A DNA stretch of 64,000 bases, taken from positions 1,408,372 through 1,472,371 of the forward strand of contig NZ_CP013141.1 in NCBI RefSeq assembly GCF_001442535.1. The letters run 5' to 3'. This document shows, piece after piece, positions 35,428 through 45,168 of the stretch. Each line of letters opens with the position of its first letter. Positions within the stretch are counted from its first letter, which is position 1. A model generated the notes under the pieces. That model worked only from the letters and a program-made list of their open reading frames with translations, was not told the origin of the DNA and did no database searches. Both the position numbers and the translations under genes were made by a program. The DNA is from Lysobacter antibioticus. Its GTDB lineage: Bacteria; Pseudomonadota; Gammaproteobacteria; Xanthomonadales; Xanthomonadaceae.

Positions 35428-36330
35428 TCATGCGATCGGTTGGTGCACGAACAGATGTTCGTCGATGAAGTCCAGGAACACCCGTAGCTTCGGCGAGATA
35501 TGCCGGTGCGCCGGCCACAGCGCCCAAAACTGCCCGCGCTGGGTCTCGAAGCCGGGCAGCACGCGCCGCAACTGTCCGCAGGCGAGCCGGTCGCGGACCA
35601 GGAAATCCACGGTGTAGACGATGCCCAGCCCGTGCACCGCGGCCAGCACCGCCGCTTCGCTGTTGTTGCAGATCAACGCCGGCGGCAGGTGCGGCGGCGC
35701 TTCGCCGGGCTCGAGCCGCAGCGACCACTCCTGCACCTTGCCGCTGTTGGCGAAGCGGAAATGGATGCAGTCGTGCGCTTCCAGGTCGGACGGCAGGCGC
35801 GGTTCGCCGCGCCGCGCGAGGTAGTCGGGCGAGGCGCACAGCATGAAGCAGAACGGGCCGAGCCGGCGCGCGCGCAGCCGCGAGTCGGGCATGTCGCCGC
35901 TGCGGATCACCACGTCGAAACCGCCGTCGATCACGTCGACCAGCTGATCGTCGAAATCCAGTTCCAGCTCGACCTCGGGATAACGTGCGCGGAACTCGCC
36001 GAGCACCGGCACCAGAAAGCGATAGCCCGCGGTCGGCAGGCCCACCCGCAAGCGTCCGCGCGGCGCTTGCATCGCATGGGTCAACATCGCTTCGGCTTCG
36101 TCGAGTTCGTCGAGCAAGGGCCGGCAACGCTCGTAGAACATGCGGCCCTCTTCGGTCAGGCGCACGTTGCGGGTGTTGCGCTGGAGCAGGCGCACGCCGA
36201 GCTGCTGTTCGAGCTTGGCCACGCTCTTGCCGACCGCCGACGCGGACACTCCGATGTGACGCCCGGCGGCGACGAAGCTGCGGGTCTCGGCGGTGCGGAC
36301 GAAGGCGAGCAGGCTGCCGAGCTTGTCCAT
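35428..36330 (-). CDS. LysR-family transcriptional regulator
   Basis: A 300-residue regulator. The HTH is at residues 1-60 (MDKLGSLLAFVRTAETRSFVAAGRHIGVSASAVGKSVAKLEQQLGVRLLQRNTRNVRLTEEG). A substrate-binding domain follows (GRLRVGLPTAGYRFLVPVLGEFRARYPEVELELDFDDQLVDVI...). The start at 36330 matches the usual LysR N-terminus; an ATG 13 codons upstream would run through a probable operator. It is divergent from an MFS exporter gene with about 116 bp between starts, so it likely controls that exporter in response to its cargo. Confidence 0.94.
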   Translation of the reverse strand: MDKLGSLLAFVRTAETRSFVAAGRHIGVSASAVGKSVAKLEQQLGVRLLQRNTRNVRLTEEGRMFYERCRPLLDELDEAEAMLTHAMQAPRGRLRVGLPTAGYRFLVPVLGEFRARYPEVELELDFDDQLVDVIDGGFDVVIRSGDMPDSRLRARRLGPFCFMLCASPDYLARRGEPRLPSDLEAHDCIHFRFANSGKVQEWSLRLEPGEAPPHLPPALICNNSEAAVLAAVHGLGIVYTVDFLVRDRLACGQLRRVLPGFETQRGQFWALWPAHRHISPKLRVFLDFIDEHLFVHQPIA

Positions 36331-36345
36331 CGGGGTTCCGGTTGG

Positions 36346-36366
36346 CGCAATTGCGGACAATTGTTC
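36346..36366. promoter_or_regulatory. Candidate LysR operator: two CAATTG palindromes
   Basis: CAATTG at 36348-36353 and again at 36358-36363, spaced 10 bp centre to centre (one helical turn), in the LysR-MFS divergent gap. Binding by the LysR protein is inference. Confidence 0.4.
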
Positions 36367-36446
36367 CATAAAGCGCGGATCAGACCGATGTTTTTCTTCG
36401 ATTGCGGCGCTTCTACCCTGGCGGCCTGCCCCTCGCGCGAATCGCC

Positions 36447-38045
36447 ATGCCCCCTTCCGACCCCACGGCCGACGCCTCCGGCCGCCTCGACCGTTTCCTG
36501 ATCCTCGGCGCCGTGTGCCTGGCCGGGCTGGTGTTGCCGCTGAGTTTCACCGGCCCGCCGGTGGCGATTCCGGCCATCGCCGCCGAACTCGGCGGCAGCC
36601 CGGTCGCGCTGAACTGGATGACCAACGCCTTCATGCTCGCCTTCGGCAGTTGCCTGATGGCGGCCGGCACGCTCGCCGACACCTATGGACGCAAGCGCAT
36701 CTTCGCCATCGGCATCGTGTCCTATGCGGTGGTGTCGCTGCTGTTGGCGCTGGCGCCGAACCTGACGACGCTCAATGCCCTGCGCATCGTCCAGGGCATC
36801 GCCGCCGCGCTCGCCCTGGCCGGCGGCAACGCCGCGCTGTCGCAGGAGTTCCACGGCCCCGGACGCATCCGCGCCTTCAGCCTGCTGGGAACGAGTTTCG
36901 GCCTTGGCCTGGCGTTCGGGCCCAGCCTCGCCGGCTGGCTGGTGCAGGCACAGGGCTGGCGCGCGGTGTTCCTGTCGAGCCTGGTGATCGCCGCGCTGGC
37001 CACCGTGTTCGGCCTGCCGCGCATGCGCGAGTCGCGCGATCCCGCCGCGACCGGCCTGGACTGGCGCGGCAGCCTGAGTTCGACCGCGATGCTCGCGCTG
37101 TTGACGGTCGGCGTGCTGGAAGCGCCCGAACGCGGCTGGAGCGATCCCTGGGTGCTCGCCGCCTTGGCCGGCGCGGCCTTGTTGCTGGCGCTGTTCGTGC
37201 GCGTGGAGACGCGGGCGGCGCGGCCGATGCTCGACCTCAGCCTGTTCCGTCTGCCGCGTTTCGTCGGCGCGCAGTTGCTGCCGATCGGCACCGGCCTGTG
37301 CTACCTGGTGTTGATCATCGTGCTGCCGGTGCGTTTGATCGGCATCCACGGCCACAGTGCGCTCGACGCCGGCCTGCTGATGATCGCCTTGTCGGCGCCG
37401 ATGCTGGTCGTGCCGATCCTGGCCGCGGTGCTGAGCCATCGCATCGCCGCCGGCGCCTTGTGCGGCGCCGGCCTGTTGCTCGCCGCCGCCGGCTTGGTCT
37501 GGCTCGGTGCGATCGCCGGCGACGCCTCGCCAGCGCAGTTGATCGCGCCGATGCTGTTGATCGGCACCGGCTCGGCGGTGCCCTGGGGCCTGATGGACGG
37601 GCTGGCGATCAGCGTGGTGCCGAAGGAACGCGCCGGCATGGCCGCCGGCGTGTTCGGCGCCAGCCGCGTGTCCGGCGAAGGCCTCGCCATCGCGGTCGCC
37701 GCCGCGGCCCTGGCCAGCCTGCTCAAGCTGCGTCTGCACGACCTGGGCGCGCTCGACGGCCACGCCCTCGCCGAGGCAGCGCAACGCCTGGCCACCGGCG
37801 ACGCCGCGCGCGCGCAGGCACTGTTGCCCGCGCTCGACCCCGCCGTGCTGCTGCGCAGTTACGACGAGGCTTTCGCCTGGCTGATGTACGGTCTGGCCGG
37901 CGTCACCGCGGCGATCGCCTGGCTCGCCTATGTACTGCTCGGCAACGCCTCGGCGCACGAGCCGGCGGCCATGCCGGATCGGGTCGGCGAGGACATCGAG
38001 GAAGACATCGGTGCAGCGGCGGCAGCGCGCGAAGCCGCGTGCTGA
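36447..38045 (+). CDS. MFS exporter, DHA2 (14-TM) type
   Basis: A 532-residue membrane protein with about 14 hydrophobic segments. The MFS motif A is seen in GTLADTYGRKRIFAIG after TM2 and motif C-like Gly/Pro residues in LLGTSFGLGLAFGPSLAGWLV. DHA2-family proteins export drugs or small toxic compounds by proton antiport. It lies divergent from a LysR regulator, the usual arrangement for an inducible efflux gene. The cargo is unknown. An upstream in-frame ATG at 36402 is possible, but the chosen start is nearer to the first helix. Confidence 0.9.
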   Translation: MPPSDPTADASGRLDRFLILGAVCLAGLVLPLSFTGPPVAIPAIAAELGGSPVALNWMTNAFMLAFGSCLMAAGTLADTYGRKRIFAIGIVSYAVVSLLLALAPNLTTLNALRIVQGIAAALALAGGNAALSQEFHGPGRIRAFSLLGTSFGLGLAFGPSLAGWLVQAQGWRAVFLSSLVIAALATVFGLPRMRESRDPAATGLDWRGSLSSTAMLALLTVGVLEAPERGWSDPWVLAALAGAALLLALFVRVETRAARPMLDLSLFRLPRFVGAQLLPIGTGLCYLVLIIVLPVRLIGIHGHSALDAGLLMIALSAPMLVVPILAAVLSHRIAAGALCGAGLLLAAAGLVWLGAIAGDASPAQLIAPMLLIGTGSAVPWGLMDGLAISVVPKERAGMAAGVFGASRVSGEGLAIAVAAAALASLLKLRLHDLGALDGHALAEAAQRLATGDAARAQALLPALDPAVLLRSYDEAFAWLMYGLAGVTAAIAWLAYVLLGNASAHEPAAMPDRVGEDIEEDIGAAAAAREAAC

Positions 38046-38082
38046 GTGCGACCGTGCCGGGGTACCCGCCGTCGATGCCGGC

Positions 38083-39186
38083 TCAGAACAATTCCAACTG
38101 CGGGGTGGGCTTGCGCGGGGCGACGAACTGGCTGGTGTCCAAGGCCGGCAACCGCCCGTAGCCGTGCTTGCGCCAGGCCTTCTGGAAACGCTGCCCGATC
38201 AGCTGCGCGAACGGACCTTCGCCGCGCATGCGCTTGCCGAAGGCGCTGTCGTAGTCCTTGCCGCCGCGCATCTGCTGGATCAGGCTCATCACGTGCGCGG
38301 CGCGATCGGGGTAGTGCAGTTGCAGCCAGTCGCGCCAGACCTGCTTGAGCTCGTGCGGCAGGCGCAGCAGCACGTAACCGGCGGCGCGCGCACCGGCCTC
38401 GTGCGCGGCGGCGAGGATCTGTTCGAGCTCGCCGTCGTTGATCATCGGGATGGTCGGCGCGACCAGCACACCGACCGGCACGCCGGCTTCGGCGAGGGTG
38501 CGCATGGCCTTCAGCCGCGAATGCGGCGCCGAGGCGCGCGGCTCCATCTTCGCCGAGAGCTGGTTGTCCAAGGTGGTGACCGAGAAATACACCGACACCA
38601 GGCGCCGCCGCGCCATCGAGGCCAGCACTTCGACGTCGCGCACGATCGAGGCGTTCTTGGTGATTATGCTGAAGGGATGCGAGCAGGCGTCGAGCACGTC
38701 CATGACCCCGCGGGTAATGCGGTAACGGCGCTCGATCGGCTGGTAGGCATCGGTGTTGATGCCGAGCGCGATCGGCGCGCACTGGTAGCCGGGGCGGGCG
38801 AGTTCGTTCTGCAGGCGTTCGGCGGCGTTGACCTTGGCGAACAGCCGGGTCTCGAAATCCAGACCCGGCGACAGTTCCAGGTAGGCATGCGAGGGCCGCG
38901 CGAAGCAGTACACGCAACCGTGTTCGCAGCCGCGATAGGGATTGACCGACTGGCTGAAGCCGATGTCGGGCGAATCGTTGCGGGTGATGATGCTGCGCGC
39001 GGTTTCCTCGCGCACTTGGGTGTCCGGGCGCGAGCTCGCATCGGCGTCTGCGTAGACCGAACCCCAACCGTCGTCCTCGCCCTGGACGGTGGTGACGGCG
39101 TAGCGCCCGGCGACGTACGACGCCGCGCCGCGCCCCTTGAAAGCGGTGGGCTGGATCGAGAGTTGGGCTTTGCGCGCAGCGTCCAT
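38083..39186 (-). CDS. PA0069-type radical SAM protein
   Basis: A 367-residue protein with a radical SAM cluster motif of the Cx3Cx2C type: RGCEHGCVYCFARPSH, with Cys87, Cys91 and Cys94. Upstream, the segment DSPDIGFSQSVNPYRG and, after it, LGINTDAYQPIERRYRITRGVMDVL are hallmarks of the PA0069/Rv2578c (SplB-like) group. These carry a 4Fe-4S cluster and SAM; their substrate is not established, though relation to spore photoproduct lyase suggests nucleic-acid chemistry. It converges with the MFS gene, 37 bp between stops. Family firm, function open. Confidence 0.9.
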   Translation of the reverse strand: MDAARKAQLSIQPTAFKGRGAASYVAGRYAVTTVQGEDDGWGSVYADADASSRPDTQVREETARSIITRNDSPDIGFSQSVNPYRGCEHGCVYCFARPSHAYLELSPGLDFETRLFAKVNAAERLQNELARPGYQCAPIALGINTDAYQPIERRYRITRGVMDVLDACSHPFSIITKNASIVRDVEVLASMARRRLVSVYFSVTTLDNQLSAKMEPRASAPHSRLKAMRTLAEAGVPVGVLVAPTIPMINDGELEQILAAAHEAGARAAGYVLLRLPHELKQVWRDWLQLHYPDRAAHVMSLIQQMRGGKDYDSAFGKRMRGEGPFAQLIGQRFQKAWRKHGYGRLPALDTSQFVAPRKPTPQLELF

Positions 39187-39346
39187 CCGCGCAGCCTACG
39201 CCGGCGCCGTCGCAGGTTTCGCGACGCGACTGGATCGCTAGGTTGCATCGCTCGGTTGCGCCGGCGTATTGCCGGCAAGCTGAATGCGGCGAGGCAGGCA
39301 TGCCCGCGGCATCGCTTGCCGCGGGTCGTGTATTCCCTGCCGGGAA

Positions 39347-40087
39347 TTACTCGATCGCGAAGCTGGCGCTGACCGAGGCGCTGACGCTGATCTGGCCGAC
39401 CGACAGGGTTTCGCCGTCGGCCGCTTCGCCGCCGCCGCTATTCTGCATGACGTTCTGCACCATCTGGCCGCCGCTCATGCCATTGCCCCAACGGCTGCCG
39501 CTGCGCCACCAGCCGCCGGAGTACGACTCCGACACGTTCAGCACCGGGCCGCGCCGCACGCCCAGGTCGGCGACCAGCGCGTCGGCTTTCTCCTTGGCCG
39601 CCTGCACAGCCAGCGCCCGCGCCGCATCGCGGTGCTTGCGCAATTGCGAAGTACGGAATTCGATGCCGTGGATGTACTGCACGCCGCTGCCCAGCAGCCC
39701 CGTCAACACGTTCTCGAGGTCGCCGATGCGGCTCAGCTTGATGCCGATGCTCTTGCGCACGATGTAGATCTGCGGCTTGGTGAACGAATAGTCGGTGTGG
39801 TAGGTCGGTTCGATACTGATGAAATCGGTCTGCACGTCCTTGTCCGGCACGCCGCTGCGCTTGAGGAAGGCCAGCGCCTTGGCGACGTTCTCGTCGTTGC
39901 TGCGCTTGGCCTGGTCGAGCTGGGCATGGCGCGATTCGACGCCGACGTCGAGCAGGATCAAGTCCGGCACGACCTTGATCTCAGCCGAACCCGACACGTG
40001 GATGCTGCGTGGTTCGGCCTGGGCGGCGAACACCGGCGAAGGGGGCAGGGCGAGCAAGGCGGCGGCGATGAGGAACCGGTGAATCAT
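39347..40087 (-). CDS. Periplasmic SIMPL-domain protein (DUF541)
   Basis: A 246-residue protein with signal peptide MIHRFLIAAALLALPPSPVFAAQ. The mature part follows the SIMPL/DUF541 pattern: IHVSGSAEIKVVPDLILLDVGVESRHAQLDQAKRSNDENVAKALAFLKRSGVPDKDVQTDFISIEPTY, then a Lys/Ala-rich helical stretch (AVQAAKEKADALVADLGV). Relatives such as BP26/OmpW-associated YggE are periplasmic and linked to oxidative stress; the exact function is unknown. A Gly/Ser-rich loop lies near the C-terminus. It is divergent from the cardiolipin synthase gene. Confidence 0.85.
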   Translation of the reverse strand: MIHRFLIAAALLALPPSPVFAAQAEPRSIHVSGSAEIKVVPDLILLDVGVESRHAQLDQAKRSNDENVAKALAFLKRSGVPDKDVQTDFISIEPTYHTDYSFTKPQIYIVRKSIGIKLSRIGDLENVLTGLLGSGVQYIHGIEFRTSQLRKHRDAARALAVQAAKEKADALVADLGVRRGPVLNVSESYSGGWWRSGSRWGNGMSGGQMVQNVMQNSGGGEAADGETLSVGQISVSASVSASFAIE

Positions 40088-40264
40088 GGGAATCCTTCCT
40101 GTGGTTCGGGCGGGCGATGCCGCATCCTACGTCGCCGGATCGCGGCCGGTCTTTGCCGGCATCGGCAGTCGCCGCCGCGATGCGTACGGCGTCCGGGCTA
40201 TGCCGGCCCGGGCCGGCGGGCTAGCCTAGGCCCGCGCGGCCGTGCCGGCGGCGCCGCTGCATCG

Positions 40265-41716
40265 ATGGAGTTCCGACACGTGCTGGATCTGTTGCCCGAC
40301 CTTTGGCGAGACCTGCTCGCCATTCCCCACCTCGGCCTGTATCTGACGATCGGCTGGGCGGTGTATCTGCTCGGGCTGGGCTTCTGGATCGTGCTGCAGA
40401 AGCGCGAGCCGGTGGCGACGATCAGCTGGCTGATCAGCCTGGCGGCGCTGCCCTACATCGGCTTCCTGATCTATTACTTCTTCGGCCCGCTGCGCATCCA
40501 CCGCCAGCGCCTGCGCCGGGTGCGCGCCCGCGCCTCGCTGCCGGCGCCGCCGGCGGGCCTGACGCCGTCGCCGGAAGCGATCGAACTGGCCAAGCTCGGC
40601 CAGGCCACCACCGGCCTGCCGCCGACCACCGCGACCGACGTGCGCCTGCTGATCGACGGCGGCGCCAAGTACACCGCCTTGCTGGCCGACATCGCCCAGG
40701 CGCGCGAGCACATCCACCTGGAGTACTACATCTATCTGCCCGATCGCACCGGCACCGCCCTGCGCGACGCCCTGATCGAGCGCGCCCGGGCCGGGGTCAA
40801 GGTGCGGCTGCTGATGGATGCGGTCGGCTCCGGCCAGACCTCGCGGCGTTTCATCAAGCCCTTGCTCGAGGCCGGTGCCGAAGTGGCCTGGTTCCATCCG
40901 ATGAAGCTGCGCTGGTTCTGGCGCCGGCCGTGGCTGAACCTGCGTACCCACCGCAAGATCGTCGTCATCGACGGCCGTGTCGGTTACACCGGCGGCATCA
41001 ACATCACCGACGAGGAAGACGAGCGGCTGCGCGAGGACGCCTACCGCGACCTGCATCTGCGCCTGGAAGGCGACGTGGTGCGCGAGCTCGAACTGGTCTT
41101 CACCGAGGACTGGTGCTACGCCACCGGCCAGCCGCCGCTGAAGATGCAACATCCGCCGCCGCAACCCGGGCGCGTGGCCTCGCAGGTCGTCAGTTCCGGG
41201 CCGGATTCGCCCTGGGAAGCCATCCACCGCGTGCACGTCGGCGCAATCCACGCCGCACAACGCCGGGTCTGGCTGGTCACGCCCTATTTCGTGCCCAGCG
41301 AGGCCGCGCGCATGGCCCTGACCTCGGCCGCGCTGGGCGGGCTCGACGTGCGCCTGCTGGTGCCCAAGCTCAGCGACAGCCGCCTGGTGACGTACGCGGC
41401 GCGTTCCTACTTCGACGAGTTGCTCGATGCCGGGGTGAAGATCCACGAGTACGGCCCGCGCATGCTGCACAGCAAGGCGCTGCTGTGCGACGACAAGATG
41501 GCGATCATCGGCAGCGCCAATTTCGATCACCGCAGCTTTCGCCTCAACTTTGAGATCTCGGTGATGTTCTACAACGAGCAGCTCGCCGGCGAGCTGGCGG
41601 CCCTTATTCAGGAAGAGTGCTCGCGAGCGCCGCGGGTACGCCCGGACCGGGAACGTTCGCTGTGGCGCGCGCGCCTGCCCGAGGCCCTGGCGCGGCTGGT
41701 CTCGCCGTTGCTCTAG
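40265..41716 (+). CDS. cls: Cardiolipin synthase
   Basis: A 483-residue phospholipase-D-type enzyme of the inner membrane, joining two phosphatidylglycerols to cardiolipin. Two N-terminal membrane segments (about 24-44 and 53-74) precede two HKD catalytic motifs: His229-Lys231-Asp236 (HRKIVVID) and His402-Lys404-Asp409 (HSKALLCDD). Each is followed by the usual Gly-rich or Asn stretch (YTGGINI, GSANFDHRS). Length is normal for bacterial Cls. The open frame runs far upstream through the antisense of the SIMPL gene, but the hydrophobic start fits this ATG. Confidence 0.95.
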   Translation: MEFRHVLDLLPDLWRDLLAIPHLGLYLTIGWAVYLLGLGFWIVLQKREPVATISWLISLAALPYIGFLIYYFFGPLRIHRQRLRRVRARASLPAPPAGLTPSPEAIELAKLGQATTGLPPTTATDVRLLIDGGAKYTALLADIAQAREHIHLEYYIYLPDRTGTALRDALIERARAGVKVRLLMDAVGSGQTSRRFIKPLLEAGAEVAWFHPMKLRWFWRRPWLNLRTHRKIVVIDGRVGYTGGINITDEEDERLREDAYRDLHLRLEGDVVRELELVFTEDWCYATGQPPLKMQHPPPQPGRVASQVVSSGPDSPWEAIHRVHVGAIHAAQRRVWLVTPYFVPSEAARMALTSAALGGLDVRLLVPKLSDSRLVTYAARSYFDELLDAGVKIHEYGPRMLHSKALLCDDKMAIIGSANFDHRSFRLNFEISVMFYNEQLAGELAALIQEECSRAPRVRPDRERSLWRARLPEALARLVSPLL

Positions 41717-41859
41717 CGGTTTGTGCCGCTGGTCGCATCCGCCGGCGGCTCCAGCTGCCGCCGCCGCGGGTGCGCGCTACACTCGGCCTGGACCCGGTCG
41801 GAGCCGTCCGTACCGGCCCGGTACCGCCATCGGGATTTTTCGTCAGGGAGCACGCCGCA

Positions 41860-42123
41860 ATGCCTTGGGTTTACCTGCTACTGGCCGCCGCCGCCTTCGT
41901 GCTGGCGTTGAAAACCACCTCGCCGGGGATCCTGGCGGTCAGCCTGTTGGCCGCACTCGGCCTGATGATCGCCGGCGTCATGAGTCTGCTCGCGCGACGC
42001 CTGGACAACACCAGCCGCGATGTGTCCTCGATCGTCGATCCGATGGAACTGCGCCGCCTGCGCGAGCAGGCCGAAGCGCGCAAGCTCGCCGCTTCGTCGC
42101 AGTCGGAATCCTCGCCGAACTGA
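41860..42123 (+). CDS. Small two-helix membrane protein (87 aa)
   Basis: An 87-residue protein with two hydrophobic segments ([17 protein letters not shown] and [22 protein letters not shown]). A charged C-terminal tail follows ([22 protein letters not shown]). An AGGGAG ribosome site lies about 8 bp before the ATG, which fixes the start over longer open-frame options. It sits between cls and pdxJ on the same strand. No family function is recognised. Confidence 0.75.
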   Translation: MPWVYLLLAAAAFVLALKTTSPGILAVSLLAALGLMIAGVMSLLARRLDNTSRDVSSIVDPMELRRLREQAEARKLAASSQSESSPN

Positions 42124-42235
42124 AGCCTCTCCGCCGCGAGTCCGGCCGCGCCGGACCGGGCGCAATCCGGCGGCATCGCCTGGCCAAGCACCCGACCACT
42201 CGCCGTGCCTGACGCGGCGCGCTACGCTTCGCGTC

Positions 42236-42991
42236 ATGACCGCCCTCAGTGTCAACGTCAACAAGATCGCCGTGCTGCGCAATTCGCGTGGCGGCGGCGA
42301 GCCCGATGTGCGCCACGCCGCGCAGGCCTGCCTCGATGCGGGTGCCCACGGCATCACCGTGCACCCGCGTCCCGATGCACGCCATATCCGCGCCGACGAT
42401 GTCTACACGCTCGCCGAACTGACCCGCGCCCGCGGCGTCGAATTCAACATCGAAGGCAATCCGTTCGCACCGCCGCGCGAGGGCTATCCCGGCCTGATCG
42501 AGCTGTGTCGGGCAACCCGTCCCGCGCAGGTCACCCTGGTGCCCGACGGCGACGACCAGCTCACCTCCGACCACGGCTTCGATTTCGAGCGCGACGGCGA
42601 CCGGCTGCGCCCCTTGATCGCCGAACTGGCCGAACTCGGTTGCCGCGTCAGCGTGTTCGCCGACGCCGACCGCGACGGCATCGAGCGCGCCGCCGAACTC
42701 GGCGCCGCGCGGGTCGAGCTCTATACCGGCCCCTATGCCGAAGCCTTCGAGGGCGGCGACCTCGACGCCGCTCTGCGAACCTTCGCCGCCGCCGCCCGAC
42801 GCGCGCAGGCGGCCGGACTCGGCGTCAACGCCGGCCACGACCTCAGCCAGGCTAACCTCGGTGCCTTCCTGCGCGGCGTACCGAACGTACTCGAAGTATC
42901 GATCGGCCATGCCCTGATCGGCGAGGCCTTGTATCAAGGTTTGGATGCGACGGTGCGCGGATATCTGGATGTGATCGCGAAGGCGCGTTGA
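42236..42991 (+). CDS. pdxJ: Pyridoxine 5'-phosphate synthase
   Basis: A 251-residue TIM-barrel enzyme that condenses 3-amino-2-oxopropyl phosphate with 1-deoxyxylulose 5-phosphate, the last ring-forming step of vitamin B6 synthesis. Typical segments are [61 protein letters not shown] and [14 protein letters not shown]. The family Glu and His residues are intact. Length is normal. It stands in front of repeat copy C; in Xanthomonas, pdxJ also lies near the tonB-exbBD cluster, as it does here. Confidence 0.97.
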   Translation: MTALSVNVNKIAVLRNSRGGGEPDVRHAAQACLDAGAHGITVHPRPDARHIRADDVYTLAELTRARGVEFNIEGNPFAPPREGYPGLIELCRATRPAQVTLVPDGDDQLTSDHGFDFERDGDRLRPLIAELAELGCRVSVFADADRDGIERAAELGAARVELYTGPYAEAFEGGDLDAALRTFAAAARRAQAAGLGVNAGHDLSQANLGAFLRGVPNVLEVSIGHALIGEALYQGLDATVRGYLDVIAKAR

Positions 42992-43021
42992 GCGGGCGTT
43001 GGTCGCGTATCGGCGCGCGGG

Positions 43022-44034
43022 GTAGGAGCGGCGTCCCACGGGGATTTCCTACGCTCACGAGCCGCGACCGCGCTCGTTCGATCTTGCGGTGTTATTCGCC
43101 ACAGTCTCCTGTAGGAGCGGCGTAAGCCGCGACCGCGGGACGCGCAGAGGCACCAGCGCCGATGTAGCTCATCGAAGCGGCGTGCTGTCGCAGGGTAGGA
43201 GCGGCGTAAGCCGCGACCGCGCCCTTTCGATCTTGCGGCGTAACGCTCAAGCAAGATCAAGATCAAACGCCAAAAGCTTCCGCCACTAAAGCGGCGGGTT
43301 ACTTTCTTTTGTCATAAGCAACAAAAGAAAGGTAACCAAAGAAAAATGCTTTTCTTTGAATCACGGGCCCGCACGAGCGGTGCATCCGCAGGGATTTTTC
43401 ATACGGGACATCCCTGTCCCGATGAAAAACGGCGCGCATCCTTGCGCGCCGCCCTCCGGGTCTTCTATCGCCTTCGCGAGTGCGGCTCGGCGCACAGCAA
43501 CGGCAACACCGACGCTGCTTCGGGGTAGGAGCGGCGCGAGCCGCGACCGCGATCGTTCAGCGGCCGTCGTCGGCCGGGATGGGCGTCTATGTCTCAACAG
43601 CGTTGCCGTTGCCGCTAAAGCTTGGCGCAGTTGCGAACTTGCGATGCGATCGTAGACCCGGAGGGCGGCGCACAGGACGTGCGCCGTTTTTCGATAGGAC
43701 AAGGATGTCCTATCGAAAAATCCCGGCGCTAGCCGCGAACTCGTGGCCTGTGCCCTTGCAAGGAGAGCCCTCCCTTTGGTTACCTTTGACCGAAGGGAAT
43801 CCAGACGGACTTTTGGGCTTAGCAAAAGAAAGTAACCCGGCCGCGTCAGCGGACGGAAGCTCTGCTCTCGCTTGATAGACGCGCCGCAAGACCATCACAG
43901 CGCGGTCGCGGCTCGCGCCGCTCCTACCCTGCGAAAGTACACCGCTTCGACGAGCGACGACGGCGTTGTCGGCTCTGCGCATCCCTTGGTCGCGGCTTGT
44001 GACCGAAGGAAATCCAGTAGGACGCCGCTCCTAC
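43022..44034. repeat. Nested inverted-repeat element, copy C (REP pairs + L arm + R arm)
   Basis: It fills the 1.2-kb gap between pdxJ and exbD3. Left REPs lie at 43022, 43113 and about 43195, the L arm at 43261-43490, and a centre with a GTAG-REP (43527) and GTTGCC hexamers. The R arm is 43652-43875. An inverted REP at about 43910-43927 and a last CTAC-ended REP at 44031-44034 close it. The outer left block (43113-43220) and outer right block (43905-44034) are inverted copies of one another over about 110-130 bp. No gene is supported. Confidence 0.87.
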
Positions 44035-44107
44035 AGAAGGTTAGCGCCGTTGCAGGCGCAGGACCGAATTAACGCAGTCGCGACGCGAGGCCAGCCGCGA
44101 GGCCATG

Positions 44108-44134
44108 AAAACGGCCGCCCTCGCAGGCGGCCGT
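44108..44134 (-). terminator. Intrinsic terminator after exbD3
   Basis: On the minus strand a stem ACGGCCGCC/GGCGGCCGT with a short loop is followed by TTTTC. It lies 60 bp beyond the exbD3 stop. Confidence 0.8.
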
Positions 44135-44192
44135 CCCGGCTTGCATCGGTGCGAACTGCATCGATGCCAACGATCAGCGCACGCAAGAACGA

Positions 44193-44597
44193 TCAGCGTG
44201 TCGAGATATTGCTCAAGCCGCTGTCGCGCGCCGCCGAGATCGCATGAGTGAAGCCCTGGTAATCGGCATCGGCGTTCGCGCCGACCTCAAGGACCGTGTC
44301 GGGCGAGGCCACCGCGAGCGCCTTGAGAGTGGCCGGCAACTCGGTTGCCGACAGACTGCGGCCATCGAGCTCGAAGCTCCCGTCCTGCTCGACGATCAGC
44401 ATCGCCTTGGGCGCGACCGGTACCGGCTTGTCGCTAGGAACGGGCAGGCTCAGGTTCAATTGCCCGGTCAGGACCGGCGCGGTGACCATGAAGATGATCA
44501 ACAACACCAGCAACACATCGACCAGGGGCGTGACGTTGATTTCGGCGACGACATCGTCGTTGCGGTAGGCGGAAACGGAGTAAGCGGAGCCGGCCAT
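44193..44597 (-). CDS. exbD: ExbD/TolR-family protein, third copy
   Basis: A 134-residue inner-membrane protein. One membrane helix ([22 protein letters not shown]) carries the conserved Asp27 needed for proton-driven function. A periplasmic domain (LMIVEQDGSFELDGRSLSATELPATLKALA) follows. The ATG at 44597 was chosen since GGAGG lies 4 bp before it. It is separated from exbD2 by an intrinsic terminator, so unlike exbD1/D2 it is probably transcribed separately or by read-through. Its periplasmic domain differs from the other two, which may mean a different partner. Confidence 0.9.
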   Translation of the reverse strand: MAGSAYSVSAYRNDDVVAEINVTPLVDVLLVLLIIFMVTAPVLTGQLNLSLPVPSDKPVPVAPKAMLIVEQDGSFELDGRSLSATELPATLKALAVASPDTVLEVGANADADYQGFTHAISAARDSGLSNISTR

Positions 44598-44680
44598 AAG
44601 CACCTCCATCCTGGGGCGGGACGCCCGGCTTCACGTTAATCCCGTCACAGTTCGTCGCGCAAGAGGGGACGATCGCGCAT

Positions 44681-44708
44681 AAAAAAACGCCGCCCGGTGG
44701 GCGGCGTT
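44681..44708 (-). terminator. Intrinsic terminator after exbD2
   Basis: Minus-strand stem GAACGCCGCCC/GGGCGGCGTT with a 3-nt loop, then seven T. It ends the tonB-exbB-exbD1-exbD2 unit and splits it from exbD3. Confidence 0.92.
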
Positions 44709-44739
44709 CTCACGACGGTAAGCGTCGGTTTCGCAAGAA

Positions 44740-45153
<414 letters not shown>

Positions 45154-45168
45154 GTGCTCGGTCTCCGA

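Noticed and set aside
39284-40264. 5' extension of the cardiolipin synthase frame
   Set aside because: It is antisense to the SIMPL gene and has no similarity to Cls N-termini; the membrane helices begin at the ATG at 40265.
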